Source: SIG565 sp045540055 (GTDB taxonomy: Bacteria; Bacillota; Clostridia; Oscillospirales; Acutalibacteraceae). Taken from it: DNA of 64,000 bases. The translations under genes were made by a program, and so were the position numbers. Below the pieces are notes generated by a model. That model searched no databases. It had not been told where the DNA came from and was given only the letters and a program-made list of their open reading frames with translations. Where the stretch lies: assembly GCA_045540055.1 (NCBI GenBank), contig JAZQGO010000002.1, forward strand, positions 1 to 64,000. The letters are read 5' to 3'. This document shows positions 44,492-53,842 of this stretch, in pieces (the first letter of the stretch is position 1; each line of letters begins with the position of its first letter).

Positions 44492-44524
44492 AACATCCCG
44501 TAAGGATAATCCTTACGGGATGTT
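44492..44524. terminator. Bidirectional terminator
   Basis: aacatcccgtaagga (44492-44506) pairs perfectly with 44510-44524, between convergent asnS and the C39-like gene. Confidence 0.88.
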
Positions 44525-44526
44525 TT

Positions 44527-44886
44527 TTACTTTAGCTCCCAATAATAGCGTCGGATGGACGGTGGGAAATCATCAACAAGACCATATTCAGGGTCGTAGA
44601 ATTTGCCCTTTGCATACACAGACCAATGCCAGCATTTCGGTGTTTCAAGGCTTAATAGTGCGAATTCGGGTAAATCTTTTTTATTTTTTACCTCGCATCT
44701 ATTAGGCGAAACAGTAATGCCAAACTCTGAAAAAACACGCTTCATTGTTTTTAAATCGGTTTCGTTCTCGGTGCCGCAAAGTTCTATTATTCGTGAGACC
44801 TCGGCACCCGTCAGCATAGCGAGTACCGCCTGTCCGCATTGAAGGGGTGTAGGCTCGTAAATATGTTTAATATCCTTTGAAATCAT
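44527..44886 (-). CDS. Small C39-like papain-fold protein
   Basis: The 119-residue protein looks like a minimal C39-type cysteine peptidase. PLQCGQAVLAMLTG gives the oxyanion Gln16 and nucleophile Cys17, and WHWSVYAKGKFYDPEYG gives His87 and Asp98. There is no signal peptide or ABC domain, so it should be cytosolic and free-standing. It overlaps the stop of the cyclophilin gene in TAATG and must be co-translated with it. The substrate is unknown; a peptidase or a Gln/Cys-modifying hydrolase are both possible. Confidence 0.65.
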   Translation of the reverse strand: MISKDIKHIYEPTPLQCGQAVLAMLTGAEVSRIIELCGTENETDLKTMKRVFSEFGITVSPNRCEVKNKKDLPEFALLSLETPKCWHWSVYAKGKFYDPEYGLVDDFPPSIRRYYWELK

Positions 44887-45488
44887 TATTCTACCGTAAC
44901 AATCTCAATCGAGTCGATGGTAACATCGTACATCGGTTTATCATTAGCGCCGACCTTTACTTTTGCTATATCGTCAACTACGTCCATACCCTCGTATACA
45001 AAACCAAACACGCTGTGGCGGTAATCAAGCCAAGGGGTGCCGCCAAGTGTTTCGTAATCGGCAATTACTTCATCTGTAAAGCCGCCCTGCACACCGATTT
45101 GCTTCATCTGCTCTAACATCTGCTCAGGGCAGGATGTAGCCTGAACGATAAAGAACTGACTGCCGTTGGTGTTGGGGCCTGCGTTTGCCATACATAAAGC
45201 ACCGCGAATATTGTGAAGCTCGGGCGCAAACTCATCCTCAAAGGATTCGCCCCAGATACTCTCGCCGCCCATACCTGTACCCGTTGGGTCGCCGCCCTGA
45301 ATCATAAAATCATTGATAACACGGTGGAAAATAAGGCCATTATAATAACCCTCTTTTGAATGTGTAACAAAGTTTTCGACCGTCTTGGGTGCAAGTGAAG
45401 GAAAAAGTTTAATTTTAATGTCGCCCATATTGGTGTGCATAACCGCAACTATATCGTCTTTTACGGGCAAAGTTGTTTGCAAACTCAT
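44886..45488 (-). CDS. Peptidylprolyl isomerase, cyclophilin type
   Basis: The 200-residue protein has the cyclophilin core FHRVINDFMIQGGDPTGTGMGG, NTNGSQFFI and the family HSVFGFVYEGMDVVDDI region. It lacks a signal peptide, so it acts in the cytosol in proline cis-trans isomerisation during folding. An insert near residues 140-160 (MLEQMKQIGVQGGFTDEVI) is typical of clostridial versions. ATG 45488 follows AGGAGG by eight bases. Confidence 0.93.
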   Translation of the reverse strand: MSLQTTLPVKDDIVAVMHTNMGDIKIKLFPSLAPKTVENFVTHSKEGYYNGLIFHRVINDFMIQGGDPTGTGMGGESIWGESFEDEFAPELHNIRGALCMANAGPNTNGSQFFIVQATSCPEQMLEQMKQIGVQGGFTDEVIADYETLGGTPWLDYRHSVFGFVYEGMDVVDDIAKVKVGANDKPMYDVTIDSIEIVTVE

Positions 45489-45624
45489 AATATTGCCTCC
45501 TATCGTTTTTCTAATTATACCTTGTATAAACGCTTTTGGCAACAAAAAAATTGCCACTTGATAAATTCAACATATTATGTTAAAATATCTGTGTATATAC
45601 AATATAATGTGGGGGATAAGCAAT

Positions 45625-46077
45625 ATGAAATGTCCTTTTTGTGGTGATGAAGAAAGCAAGGTAATCGACTCACGCCCGACCGACGAGGGAGAGCGAATTC
45701 GCAGACGCAGAGAGTGTCTTAAATGCGGCAAGCGTTTTACAACCTATGAAATAATTGAGAGTCTGCCGATTATCGTAATTAAGAAAGACAAGTCACGTGA
45801 AAGCTTTAACAGAGATAAGCTGATGAACGGTATTTTGCGTGCCTGTGAAAAGCGCCCGATTTCTATTAACACGCTTGACAATATGATTGATGAAATTGAG
45901 GTCACCATTCAGAACTCGCTTGACCGCGAGGTTACAAGTGATAAAATCGGTGAGCTTGTTATGGATAAACTTAAAAATATTGACGAGGTTGCATACGTTC
46001 GTTTCGCCTCAGTTTACCGTCAATTCAAGGATATTACAACCTTTATGGACGAGCTTAATAAGTTAATTTCAAAATAG
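45625..46077 (+). CDS. nrdR: Transcriptional repressor NrdR
   Basis: The 150-residue protein starts with the zinc ribbon CPFCG-x-CLKCG, followed by an ATP-cone domain from about residue 46 (VIKKDKSRESFNRDKLMNGI). NrdR senses dATP/ATP and represses ribonucleotide reductase genes. ATG 45625 begins exactly at the conserved MKCPFCG, with GGGGG nine bases upstream. It is followed by a strong terminator. Confidence 0.96.
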   Translation: MKCPFCGDEESKVIDSRPTDEGERIRRRRECLKCGKRFTTYEIIESLPIIVIKKDKSRESFNRDKLMNGILRACEKRPISINTLDNMIDEIEVTIQNSLDREVTSDKIGELVMDKLKNIDEVAYVRFASVYRQFKDITTFMDELNKLISK

Positions 46078-46085
46078 ACTGATTT

Positions 46086-46117
46086 AAAGCATAGTATTTT
46101 TAAAAATACTATGCTTT
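46086..46117 (+). terminator. Terminator of nrdR
   Basis: A perfect 16-bp stem (46086-46101 with 46102-46117) is followed by a T run, eight bases past the stop. Confidence 0.85.
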
Positions 46118-46164
46118 TTTATTATATAATACTTGTAATTATTGCCAAAATCTGCGATAATAGT

Positions 46165-46276
46165 ATTGAATGTAGAAATAGCACACTAAGTGCTATTTCT
46201 ACAGCAAATCTTTGATTTGGTGACGAATTTTCTTTGAAAATTTGTCAATACCATTTCAATGCTCTACAATCATTCT
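46165..46276. repeat. Structured intergenic repeat (MITE/REP-like)
   Basis: Three hairpins follow one another: tgtagaaatagcac/gtgctatttctaca (46171-46203), caaatc/gatttg (46205-46219) and gacgaattttc/gaaaatttgtc (46222-46246). They are enclosed by attgaa/ttcaat and by partly complementary gaatgtag (46168-46175) and ctacaatcattc (46264-46275) ends. It matches a style of dispersed element I recall from gut Oscillospirales. No T-box motif is present, so it is unlikely to regulate gltX as a riboswitch. Confidence 0.5.
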
Positions 46277-46314
46277 AATATATATTTGTAGAAATATGTT
46301 TTGAGGTGAATCAC

Positions 46315-47976
46315 TTGACAGAATTTGAAAGAATGGCGCAGCTTCTGTTGCCCGACATTGACAAAACACCTGAATATTATGAAAAGCTTTACCCCGCAAG
46401 AAATTTAAGTGAGGGCGCAAGGGTTGTTCGTATCGCCCCGTCCCCTACAGGATATTTGCATTTAGGCACACTCTTTGCAGCGCTTGTAAACAGAATTACC
46501 GCCACCTCGACAGACGGTATATTCTTTACACGCATTGAGGACACCGATAAAAAGCGTGAGATAGTCGGCGGTATAGAGGATATTATTGACGGCCTTAACC
46601 GCTTTGGCATAACAATTGACGAGGGCTTTGTAAGCGGAACCGATGAGAAGGGTGAATACGGCCCCTATCAGCAAAGCCGCAGAGCCAAAATATATCAGAC
46701 ATATGTAAAAGATTTAATTAGCAAGGGACTAGCGTACCCCTGTTTCTGTACCGCAGAAGAATTAGAGGCGGTACGTCAAACCCAAGAAAAAAATAAAATT
46801 CGCACAGGCTACCACGGAGAATATGCAAAACATCGCAATATTACGGTTGACGAGGCAGTAGCCCTTATAGCCGAGGGCAAACCTTATGTTGTAAGGCTTA
46901 AGTCACCAGGTAATGAAGAAAACCGCATTACATTTGATGACGGTATTAAGGGTAAAATAGAGATGCCCGAAAATGATGAAGATTTTGTTCTGCTTAAATC
47001 TGACGGAATACCCACCTACCATTTCGCGCACGCAGTTGACGACCATTTGATGCGCACAACCCATGTTATACGAGGTGACGAATGGATTTCATCGGTGCCT
47101 AAGCACATTCAACTGTTCCGCCTGCTCGGTTTCAAACCGCCGAAGTATGCACATGTAGCACCCATTATGAAGTTAGACGGTGGTGCTAAGCGCAAGATTT
47201 CTAAGCGTAAGGACCCCGAGGCCGCAGTTCGTTTCTTTGCTGAGCAAGGCTATGAAAGCGAAAATGTTATTGAGTACCTTATGACAATTGCCGCATCAGA
47301 TTTTGAAGATTGGCGCAAATGCAACCCCGATGCATCCTATAAATCATTCAAGTTCAATCTTAAGAAGATGAGCGTTTCGGGCGCCTTATTTGATGAAAAT
47401 AAGCTACTTGATGTCAGCAAAAACCGTATTGCAAGGCTAAAATCAGGCGAGGTTTATGATAAGCTTACCGCTTGGGCGAAAGAGTTTGACGGTGAGTTTT
47501 ACGAAATACTCGTGAGTAATCCCGAATTTACAAAGGCGATGCTTGCCATCGACCGAGATGACAGCCCAAAGCCGCGTAAAGATTTAGCAAAATGGAATGA
47601 GGCACGCGAGTTTTACGCATATTTCTTTAATAAATTATATGTAAACAAATATGAGCTACCGAAAAATATTTTGAGTGACGATGCCGCTAAATTCCTGACA
47701 AAATATCTAGACATATACGACCCGTCAGACGACCGTCAGGAATGGTTTGGCAGAATTAAAACACTAGCACCCGAGCTTAACTTTGCGGCAGAAACTAAAG
47801 AATACAAGGCCAATCCCGACGCCTATAAGGGTAGCGCGGGCGACCTTAGCACAATACTTCGAATTGCCATCACAGGCAGACGCAACACACCCGACCTTTG
47901 TAGTATTATGCAGGTTTTGGGAACGGACGAATGTAAAAAGCGTATTAATGATATGATAGAATTTATAAAGGGGTAA
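46315..47976 (+). CDS. gltX: Glutamate--tRNA ligase
   Basis: The 553-residue class I synthetase shows RIAPSPTGYLHLGT (HIGH site), ADLEAV-type zinc-less insert, and the KMSKS-like KRKISKRKDPEA. It has an N-terminal extension of about 35 residues before the HIGH motif and a long C-terminal anticodon-binding part, as in a clostridial subgroup. TTG 46315 is chosen because GAGGTGA ends five bases upstream; an in-frame GTG at 46306 lies within that RBS. Followed by glnS after four bases. Confidence 0.94.
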   Translation: MTEFERMAQLLLPDIDKTPEYYEKLYPARNLSEGARVVRIAPSPTGYLHLGTLFAALVNRITATSTDGIFFTRIEDTDKKREIVGGIEDIIDGLNRFGITIDEGFVSGTDEKGEYGPYQQSRRAKIYQTYVKDLISKGLAYPCFCTAEELEAVRQTQEKNKIRTGYHGEYAKHRNITVDEAVALIAEGKPYVVRLKSPGNEENRITFDDGIKGKIEMPENDEDFVLLKSDGIPTYHFAHAVDDHLMRTTHVIRGDEWISSVPKHIQLFRLLGFKPPKYAHVAPIMKLDGGAKRKISKRKDPEAAVRFFAEQGYESENVIEYLMTIAASDFEDWRKCNPDASYKSFKFNLKKMSVSGALFDENKLLDVSKNRIARLKSGEVYDKLTAWAKEFDGEFYEILVSNPEFTKAMLAIDRDDSPKPRKDLAKWNEAREFYAYFFNKLYVNKYELPKNILSDDAAKFLTKYLDIYDPSDDRQEWFGRIKTLAPELNFAAETKEYKANPDAYKGSAGDLSTILRIAITGRRNTPDLCSIMQVLGTDECKKRINDMIEFIKG

Positions 47977-47980
47977 AAAT

Positions 47981-49669
47981 ATGGAAGAGATTAAAAACAT
48001 AGGCGAAGCGGAAAATACCTCCCCTTCCAATTTTATACACGATTTTATCGACGAAGATTTGAAGGAGGGCGTTTACAACTGCGTTCAGACACGCTTTCCG
48101 CCCGAGCCTAACGGATATCTTCATATAGGTCATGCCAAGGCCATTTGCATTGACTTTGGCACCGCACAAAAGTATAACGGTAAGTGCAACCTGCGTCTTG
48201 ATGACACCAATCCAACAAAAGAGGATGTCGAATATGTAGACTCTATTAAGGAAGATATCCAGTGGCTTGGCTTTGAGTGGGACAATGTTTTCTACGCATC
48301 GGACTATTTTGATTTTATTTACGAATGTGCGTTAAAGCTTATTGATTTGGGACTTGCCTATGTTGACGAGCTGTCCCCCGATGAAATTCGTGAGTACCGT
48401 GGCACCTTGACCGAGCCCGGCAAGGAAAGTCCCTACCGTGACAGACCGATAGCCGAAACCAAGGATTTATTTGCCCGTATGACCGCAGGTGAATTCCCGA
48501 ACGGCGCAATGGTATTGCGTGCTAAAATTGATATGACTTCTTCGAACCTTAATATGCGTGACCCCATAATCTACCGCATTATGAAGGCTCATCATCACCG
48601 CACAGGCGATAAATGGTGTGTTTACCCGATGTATGACTTTGCCCACCCGTTATCCGACGCTAAGGAGGGTGTGACACACTCTTTATGCTCGTTAGAGTTT
48701 GAAAACCACAGACCGCTTTATGATTGGTTCTTAAAGATACTGGGCATCCCTACACCGCCAAGACAGATTGAGTTTGCAAGAATGACCGTAAACTACACCC
48801 TAACGAGTAAGCGCAAGTGCTTAAAGCTAGTAAACGATGGTCTGGTTTCGGGCTGGGATGACCCGAGAATGGCAACTATATGCGGTATGCGCCGCAGAGG
48901 CTACCCTGCCGAAGCAATCAGAGAGTTTGTAAATAAAATTGGTGTTTCGAAGGCATACAGCGTTATCGACTATGCACTGCTTGAATCGTGCGTGCGCGAT
49001 TATCTTAACACCAACGCCTCTCGTGCGATGGCGGTGTTGCGTCCGCTGAAAGTAGTAATTGACAACTACCCTGAGGATAAGACCGACGAAATCCGCGTTG
49101 ATATTAACCCTAACAAGCCCGAGCTTGGCAAAAAGACCGTCACCTTCTCGAAGGAAATTTATATCGAGCAGGACGACTTTATGTTAGATCCTCCAGGTAA
49201 ATATTTCCGTCTGTGTCCTGCAAAAGAGGTTCGTTTAAAAGGTGCTTACTACATTAAGTATGCTTCTCACGAAACCGATGAAAATGGCAATATAACCGTA
49301 GTTCATGCGACCTATGACCCCGAATCCTTTGGTGGTGAAACACCCGACGGCAGAAAGGTTAAGGGCACACTGCACTGGGTAAGTGCTAACCACTGCAAGA
49401 CGGCTACCGTTCGTCTTTATGACCGTCTTTTCAACGTTGAAAATCCCTCTGATGAGGAGGGTGTTGAGTCCTTTGCCGACAATCTTAACCCCGATTCACT
49501 CGTAATTCTTGAAAACTGTAAAATCGAAGCTGATTTAAGCTGCGCTAATGCGGGCGATACATTCCAATTTATGCGCCAGGGTTATTTCTGTCTTGATAAA
49601 GATTCTGATGATAACAATATAATTTTCAACCGCACAGTAGCTCTTAAAGATTCTTTTAAAAAGGGTTAA
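47981..49669 (+). CDS. glnS: Glutamine--tRNA ligase
   Basis: The 562-residue enzyme charges tRNA-Gln directly. FPPEPNGYLHIGHAKA is the GlnRS HIGH site, RLDDTNPTKEDVEYVDSI confirms GlnRS over GluRS, and LTSKRKC is the KMSKS loop. The C-terminal beta-barrel domains are present. Most Bacillota instead make Gln-tRNA with GatCAB; GlnRS was spread by gene transfer from eukaryotes through Proteobacteria and occurs in some Clostridia. Tight linkage with gltX is a noteworthy arrangement. Confidence 0.95.
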   Translation: MEEIKNIGEAENTSPSNFIHDFIDEDLKEGVYNCVQTRFPPEPNGYLHIGHAKAICIDFGTAQKYNGKCNLRLDDTNPTKEDVEYVDSIKEDIQWLGFEWDNVFYASDYFDFIYECALKLIDLGLAYVDELSPDEIREYRGTLTEPGKESPYRDRPIAETKDLFARMTAGEFPNGAMVLRAKIDMTSSNLNMRDPIIYRIMKAHHHRTGDKWCVYPMYDFAHPLSDAKEGVTHSLCSLEFENHRPLYDWFLKILGIPTPPRQIEFARMTVNYTLTSKRKCLKLVNDGLVSGWDDPRMATICGMRRRGYPAEAIREFVNKIGVSKAYSVIDYALLESCVRDYLNTNASRAMAVLRPLKVVIDNYPEDKTDEIRVDINPNKPELGKKTVTFSKEIYIEQDDFMLDPPGKYFRLCPAKEVRLKGAYYIKYASHETDENGNITVVHATYDPESFGGETPDGRKVKGTLHWVSANHCKTATVRLYDRLFNVENPSDEEGVESFADNLNPDSLVILENCKIEADLSCANAGDTFQFMRQGYFCLDKDSDDNNIIFNRTVALKDSFKKG

Positions 49670-49673
49670 TTAG

Positions 49674-50423
49674 ATGAAAGTTAATGATATTTATTTGTTT
49701 TTAAACGAGCTTTGCCCCTTTGATACGGCCTGCGATTTTGATAACGCAGGACTGCTTGTAGGCGATAAAGATGCATCTGTTACAAAGGTAGTGGTTGCGC
49801 TTGATTGCACCGAATCGGTTGTAAATCAAGCTATCGAGCTTGGCGCCGAGCTTATTATTACACATCACCCCGTTATTTTCTCACCCCTTAAAAGCGTATT
49901 GTCTGGCAGTATCGCTTATAAGCTTATTAAAAACGGGATTTCGGTGATAAGCGCCCACACTAATTTAGATGTGGCCGACGGCGGTGTTAACGACTGTCTT
50001 GCAAATGCGCTTGAATTAAAGCAGGTAGAAAAAATAATTTGTGAGGACGGTTTTTCGTTTCGCAAGGGTGTCTTAGATAATGAATACACACCCACCGACT
50101 TCGCAAAATTTGTAGGTCAAAGGCTCAACTTCTCACCCCGATTTACTATTGGTAAGAAAAATATAAAAACCGTTGCCGTTTGTGGCGGCAGCGGTGGCGA
50201 TATGCTGTATGACGCCATAAAGGCAGGTGCCAATGCGCTTGTGACGGCTGATGTAAAGCACCATGTACTTTTAGAGGCGGCACAGCTTTCCTTTACCCTT
50301 ATTGATTGCGGCCACTTTAACACCGAGGATGTTGTAATAGAGCCGCTCAAAAGTGTTTTGTGTGAAAAATTCCCCAACATAGCCTTTTTTACCAACCACG
50401 AAAGCTATATTAACTGTTTGTAA
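49674..50423 (+). CDS. Nif3-like dinuclear metal centre protein (YqfO family)
   Basis: The 249-residue protein has the Nif3/YbgI signatures AELIITHHPVIFSPLK and AHTNLDVADGGVNDCLA. It also has the C-terminal metal ligands DCGHFNTEDVVIEPL. These proteins form toroidal hexamers with two metals per subunit. GTP cyclohydrolase-like activities have been proposed but the cellular function is open. The GGAGG-like RBS is weak (aagggttaattagATG). It follows glnS by four bases and so is in the same operon. Confidence 0.9.
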   Translation: MKVNDIYLFLNELCPFDTACDFDNAGLLVGDKDASVTKVVVALDCTESVVNQAIELGAELIITHHPVIFSPLKSVLSGSIAYKLIKNGISVISAHTNLDVADGGVNDCLANALELKQVEKIICEDGFSFRKGVLDNEYTPTDFAKFVGQRLNFSPRFTIGKKNIKTVAVCGGSGGDMLYDAIKAGANALVTADVKHHVLLEAAQLSFTLIDCGHFNTEDVVIEPLKSVLCEKFPNIAFFTNHESYINCL

Positions 50424-50439
50424 ATGAGATGATATTTTA

Positions 50440-51366
50440 ATGCTTGATAACCTGATTACAGTTGCTTTGCAGGTTTTAACGCTTTTTATTATGATTGCCG
50501 TGGGCTTTGCTTGCGGCAAGACAAAGCTTATAAATGAAACCGCCGCTAAGGGACTTTCGAATGTCGTTATGTATGTAGCGACACCCGCCGCTATTTTGCA
50601 GGCATTTACGGTTGAGGTGAAATCACCCGAAAAAACAAAAAACCTTATATTTGTAGCCGTCATAACCTTGGCTTTACATATAGTAATTATACTGCTGTCT
50701 AAACTGCTGATACGAAACAAGAATGACCGCACCAACCGAGTACTGCGCCTTACCGTAATTTTTTCAAACTGCGGATATATGTCGTTCCCACTGCAAAAGG
50801 CGATTTTAGGTGATATAGGCGTATTTTACGGGGCGATGTTTGTCGCTGTGTTTAATATACTTTTGTGGAGCTACGGCGCACTGCTTGCAAGCGGTGACAA
50901 AAAGAATTTAGAGCCTAAAAAGCTTCTGCTTAACCCCACGATACTGAGTGTAGCAATTTCACTGATTCTTTATGCCTTCAGTATAAAGCTACCTGATTTT
51001 GTCTCAAGCGCAGTAACGGGGCTTGGCAATCTCAATACCCCACTTCCCATGCTGGTTATTGGATTTAATCTGTCTACCTTCCCGCTTATACAATTATTTA
51101 CCGACAAGCGTGTGTATCTGCCGAGTGTATTAAGACTGATTGTTATGCCGTCTGTGGCCCTTGGCATAATGTTTTTGACGGGCATACGGGGTGTACCGCT
51201 TATTGCCTGTGTTGTAGCGGCGAGCGCACCAAGTGCGGCGGCAAGCGTAATGTTTGCCACAAAATACGGGCTCGATTCGGCACTTGCCTCAAAAATCACT
51301 TCGCTTACTACCCTGCTCTCAATAGCAACAATGCCTGTGATTGTAGCACTGGCACAAATGATATAA
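50440..51366 (+). CDS. AEC (auxin efflux carrier) family transporter
   Basis: The 308-residue protein has about ten spans arranged as two repeats of five. The family features include a Gly/Ala-rich first span with FACGKTKLI, and a C-terminal ACVVAASAPSAAASVMFATKYG segment. Members move organic anions such as malate or auxin-like acids; the substrate is unknown. It lies 16 bases after the Nif3-like gene and ends at a bidirectional terminator shared with serS. Confidence 0.87.
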   Translation: MLDNLITVALQVLTLFIMIAVGFACGKTKLINETAAKGLSNVVMYVATPAAILQAFTVEVKSPEKTKNLIFVAVITLALHIVIILLSKLLIRNKNDRTNRVLRLTVIFSNCGYMSFPLQKAILGDIGVFYGAMFVAVFNILLWSYGALLASGDKKNLEPKKLLLNPTILSVAISLILYAFSIKLPDFVSSAVTGLGNLNTPLPMLVIGFNLSTFPLIQLFTDKRVYLPSVLRLIVMPSVALGIMFLTGIRGVPLIACVVAASAPSAAASVMFATKYGLDSALASKITSLTTLLSIATMPVIVALAQMI

Positions 51367-51367
51367 T

Positions 51368-51411
51368 AAACAGTAACGGCTTGTACTGTAAAGTACAAGC
51401 CGTTACTGTTT
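51368..51411. terminator. Bidirectional terminator
   Basis: A perfect 19-bp stem (51368-51386 with 51393-51411) with a six-base loop lies between convergent AEC and serS genes. Confidence 0.9.
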
Positions 51412-51412
51412 A

Positions 51413-52711
51413 TTAGTTATTTGATTTAATTTCGGTTTTGCCGCCCATATAAGGTCTGAGCGCCTCAGGAATGCGTATTGTATAATTCTTGCCGTCAAAT
51501 TCAAGATTATTTTCAAGGAAGGCGATTAACATACGCGGCGGTGCAACAACGGTGTTATTAAGTGTATGCGGCAGATACTTCTGACCGTCCTCACCTTTGA
51601 TACGAATACCGAGTCGGCGCGACTGAGCGTCACCTAAGTTTGAGCAGGAGCAAACTTCAAAGTACTTCTGCTGCTTAGGACTCCACGCCTCGACGTCGTA
51701 TGACTTAACCTTAAGGTCTGCAATGTCACCTGAACAGCATTCTAATGTACGCACGGGAATATCCAGACTTCTGAACAGTTCAACCGAATAGCTCCACATC
51801 TTATTAAACCATTCCATACTGTCCTCAGGCTTACAGATAACTATCATTTCCTGCTTTTCAAACTGATGAATACGGTAAATACCACGCTCTTCAATACCGT
51901 GAGCACCCTTCTCTTTGCGGAAGCAGGGCGAGTAGCTTGTTAAGGTAAGCGGTAGAGAAGCTTCGGGTGTGATGGTATCAATAAACTTACCTATCATCGA
52001 GTGTTCACTGGTACCGATAAGATAAAGGTCCTCGCCCTCAATCTTATACATCATAGCATCCTTTTCTTCAAAACTCATAACGCCTGTTACAACGTTTGAG
52101 CGAATCATAAAGGGCGGTACACAGTAGGTAAAGCCCTTATCTATCATAAAGTCACGAGCGTATGACAGCACTGCGCTGTGAAGACGTGCGATATCGCCCA
52201 TAAGATAATAAAAGCCTTCACCTGCAACACGACCTGCTGCCTCTTTATCAATGCCGCTGAAATGCGCCATAATATCGGTATGGTAAGGAATTTCGAAATC
52301 AACCTTTGTCTGCTCGCCGTACTGCTGAACCTCAACGTTTTCGCTGTCGTCCTTGCCTATCGGCACACTATCATCAATAATGTTGGGTATCTTCATCATT
52401 ACCTGATTGAGCTTTGCGGTAAGCTCATTTTCCTGCTCCTCAAGCTCTTTTAAGCGGTCTGCCTGCTCGGATACTAACTTTTTCATATCCATAGCCTCGT
52501 CACGCTTGCCCTGTGCCATCAGCGCACCTATCTGCTTACTTACTTTATTACGGTTTGCACGAAGGTCATTAGCCTCGCTCTGTGCGGCACGCTTCCCTGC
52601 ATCTAACTGGATAGCCTCGTCAACAAGCGGCAGCTTATTATCCTTAAACTTCTTTTTAATATTTTCTTTTACAATATCGGGATTTTCTCTTAAAAATTTA
52701 ATATCCAGCAT
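51413..52711 (-). CDS. serS: Serine--tRNA ligase
   Basis: The 432-residue class II synthetase has the N-terminal helical arm (coiled coil about residues 30-100) that binds the long variable arm of tRNA-Ser. Motif 2 (SPCFRKEKGAHGIEERGIYRIHQFEKQEM) and motif 3 (NNTVVAPPRMLIAFLEN) follow. ATG 52711 follows a GGGGG RBS. No T-box leader is visible in the 230 bases upstream. Confidence 0.96.
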   Translation of the reverse strand: MLDIKFLRENPDIVKENIKKKFKDNKLPLVDEAIQLDAGKRAAQSEANDLRANRNKVSKQIGALMAQGKRDEAMDMKKLVSEQADRLKELEEQENELTAKLNQVMMKIPNIIDDSVPIGKDDSENVEVQQYGEQTKVDFEIPYHTDIMAHFSGIDKEAAGRVAGEGFYYLMGDIARLHSAVLSYARDFMIDKGFTYCVPPFMIRSNVVTGVMSFEEKDAMMYKIEGEDLYLIGTSEHSMIGKFIDTITPEASLPLTLTSYSPCFRKEKGAHGIEERGIYRIHQFEKQEMIVICKPEDSMEWFNKMWSYSVELFRSLDIPVRTLECCSGDIADLKVKSYDVEAWSPKQQKYFEVCSCSNLGDAQSRRLGIRIKGEDGQKYLPHTLNNTVVAPPRMLIAFLENNLEFDGKNYTIRIPEALRPYMGGKTEIKSNN

Positions 52712-52940
52712 TTTCTTTCCCCCACCAAGAACATCATTGAGATTATTATAGCACATATAATTATTTTAATCAAGGCATATAATGATAAAAGGTAGTTAAA
52801 CACAACAGTAACATCACATAAAAATATTGCGAATTTACTCGATAGTTGTCCCAACATTTGCAAAAACAATCTTAATAAAACTTGACGGTAAAATACTATG
52901 GTAGTATAATTATCCCATAAATTTAAAGCAGGTGATACTG

Positions 52941-53825
52941 GTGATTCTATCAACTCAGACCGATATTTTAGGCAGCCGCTTCGGTGACCAGAAGGCAATC
53001 GAAATTCTGGCAAGAGCAGGCTTTGACGCCTATGATTTTTCTTTCTTTAAAATGAAAAATGACGAAAACTATGAGTTAAATAGCAAAAACTACCTTGAAT
53101 ATGCCAAAAAACTGCGAAAGGTAGCTGATAAAGCAGGCATAAAGTGTAATCAAGCTCACGCACCATTTCCGTCGAGTGTAGGTGATAAACAACAGGATAA
53201 AATCATATTCGACAAAATAGTAAGGGCTATGGAGGTAGCGGCGCTTCTCGGTGCCGAAACAATTGTTGTTCATCCTATAAAGCATATGCGCTATCTCGGC
53301 AACGAGGCCGAGTTGTTTGAGCTTAATATGGCCTTTTATAAAAGCCTTATACCCTACTGTGCAAAATTCGGCATAAAGGTTGCCACCGAAAATATGTGGG
53401 AACGTGTACCCGGTACCAACAAAATCACCCATGCGCCCTGCTCGCGCGGCCAGGAATTTTGCCGATACATTGATGCGCTTGATAGTCGATGGATTGTCGG
53501 CTGTCTTGACATAGGTCATGTGAGTTTAGTTGATGAACAGCTATATGACACCATCATAACATTAGGACATAATCGCCTTCAGGCCCTGCATGTTCACGAT
53601 AACGACTATCTTTCCGATACCCACACTCTGCCGTTTATGTCGAAAATGGATTTTGAGCCGTTTATCAAAGGGCTTTCAGATATCGATTATACGGGGGATA
53701 TGACGCTTGAAGCAGATAACTTTATACGCCGGGTTCCTGACGGTCTTATAGATACCGCCGTTAAATACATGGAGCAAACAGGTAGGTATATTATAAGCGA
53801 GATTGCTAAAATTAAATTTAAATAA
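52941..53825 (+). CDS. Sugar phosphate isomerase/epimerase-type TIM-barrel protein
   Basis: The 294-residue protein belongs to the AP endonuclease 2 / xylose isomerase-like barrels: NQAHAPFPS, ETIVVHPIKH, ATENMWERVPG, VGCLDIGHVSLVDE and LHVHDNDYLSDTHTLPF supply His/Glu/Asp metal ligands, and DMTLEADNFI closes the set. The substrate is likely a sugar or sugar acid and is not identifiable. GTG 52941 is preferred, five bases after AGGTGA; an in-frame GTG at 52932 overlaps that RBS. Confidence 0.85.
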   Translation: MILSTQTDILGSRFGDQKAIEILARAGFDAYDFSFFKMKNDENYELNSKNYLEYAKKLRKVADKAGIKCNQAHAPFPSSVGDKQQDKIIFDKIVRAMEVAALLGAETIVVHPIKHMRYLGNEAELFELNMAFYKSLIPYCAKFGIKVATENMWERVPGTNKITHAPCSRGQEFCRYIDALDSRWIVGCLDIGHVSLVDEQLYDTIITLGHNRLQALHVHDNDYLSDTHTLPFMSKMDFEPFIKGLSDIDYTGDMTLEADNFIRRVPDGLIDTAVKYMEQTGRYIISEIAKIKFK

Positions 53826-53842
53826 AACTTAGGATGTCATAA

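Noticed and set aside
46078..46314. T-box riboswitch before gltX (also considered for asnS, serS and metG)
   Set aside because: No conserved T-box antiterminator sequence is present in any of the leaders.
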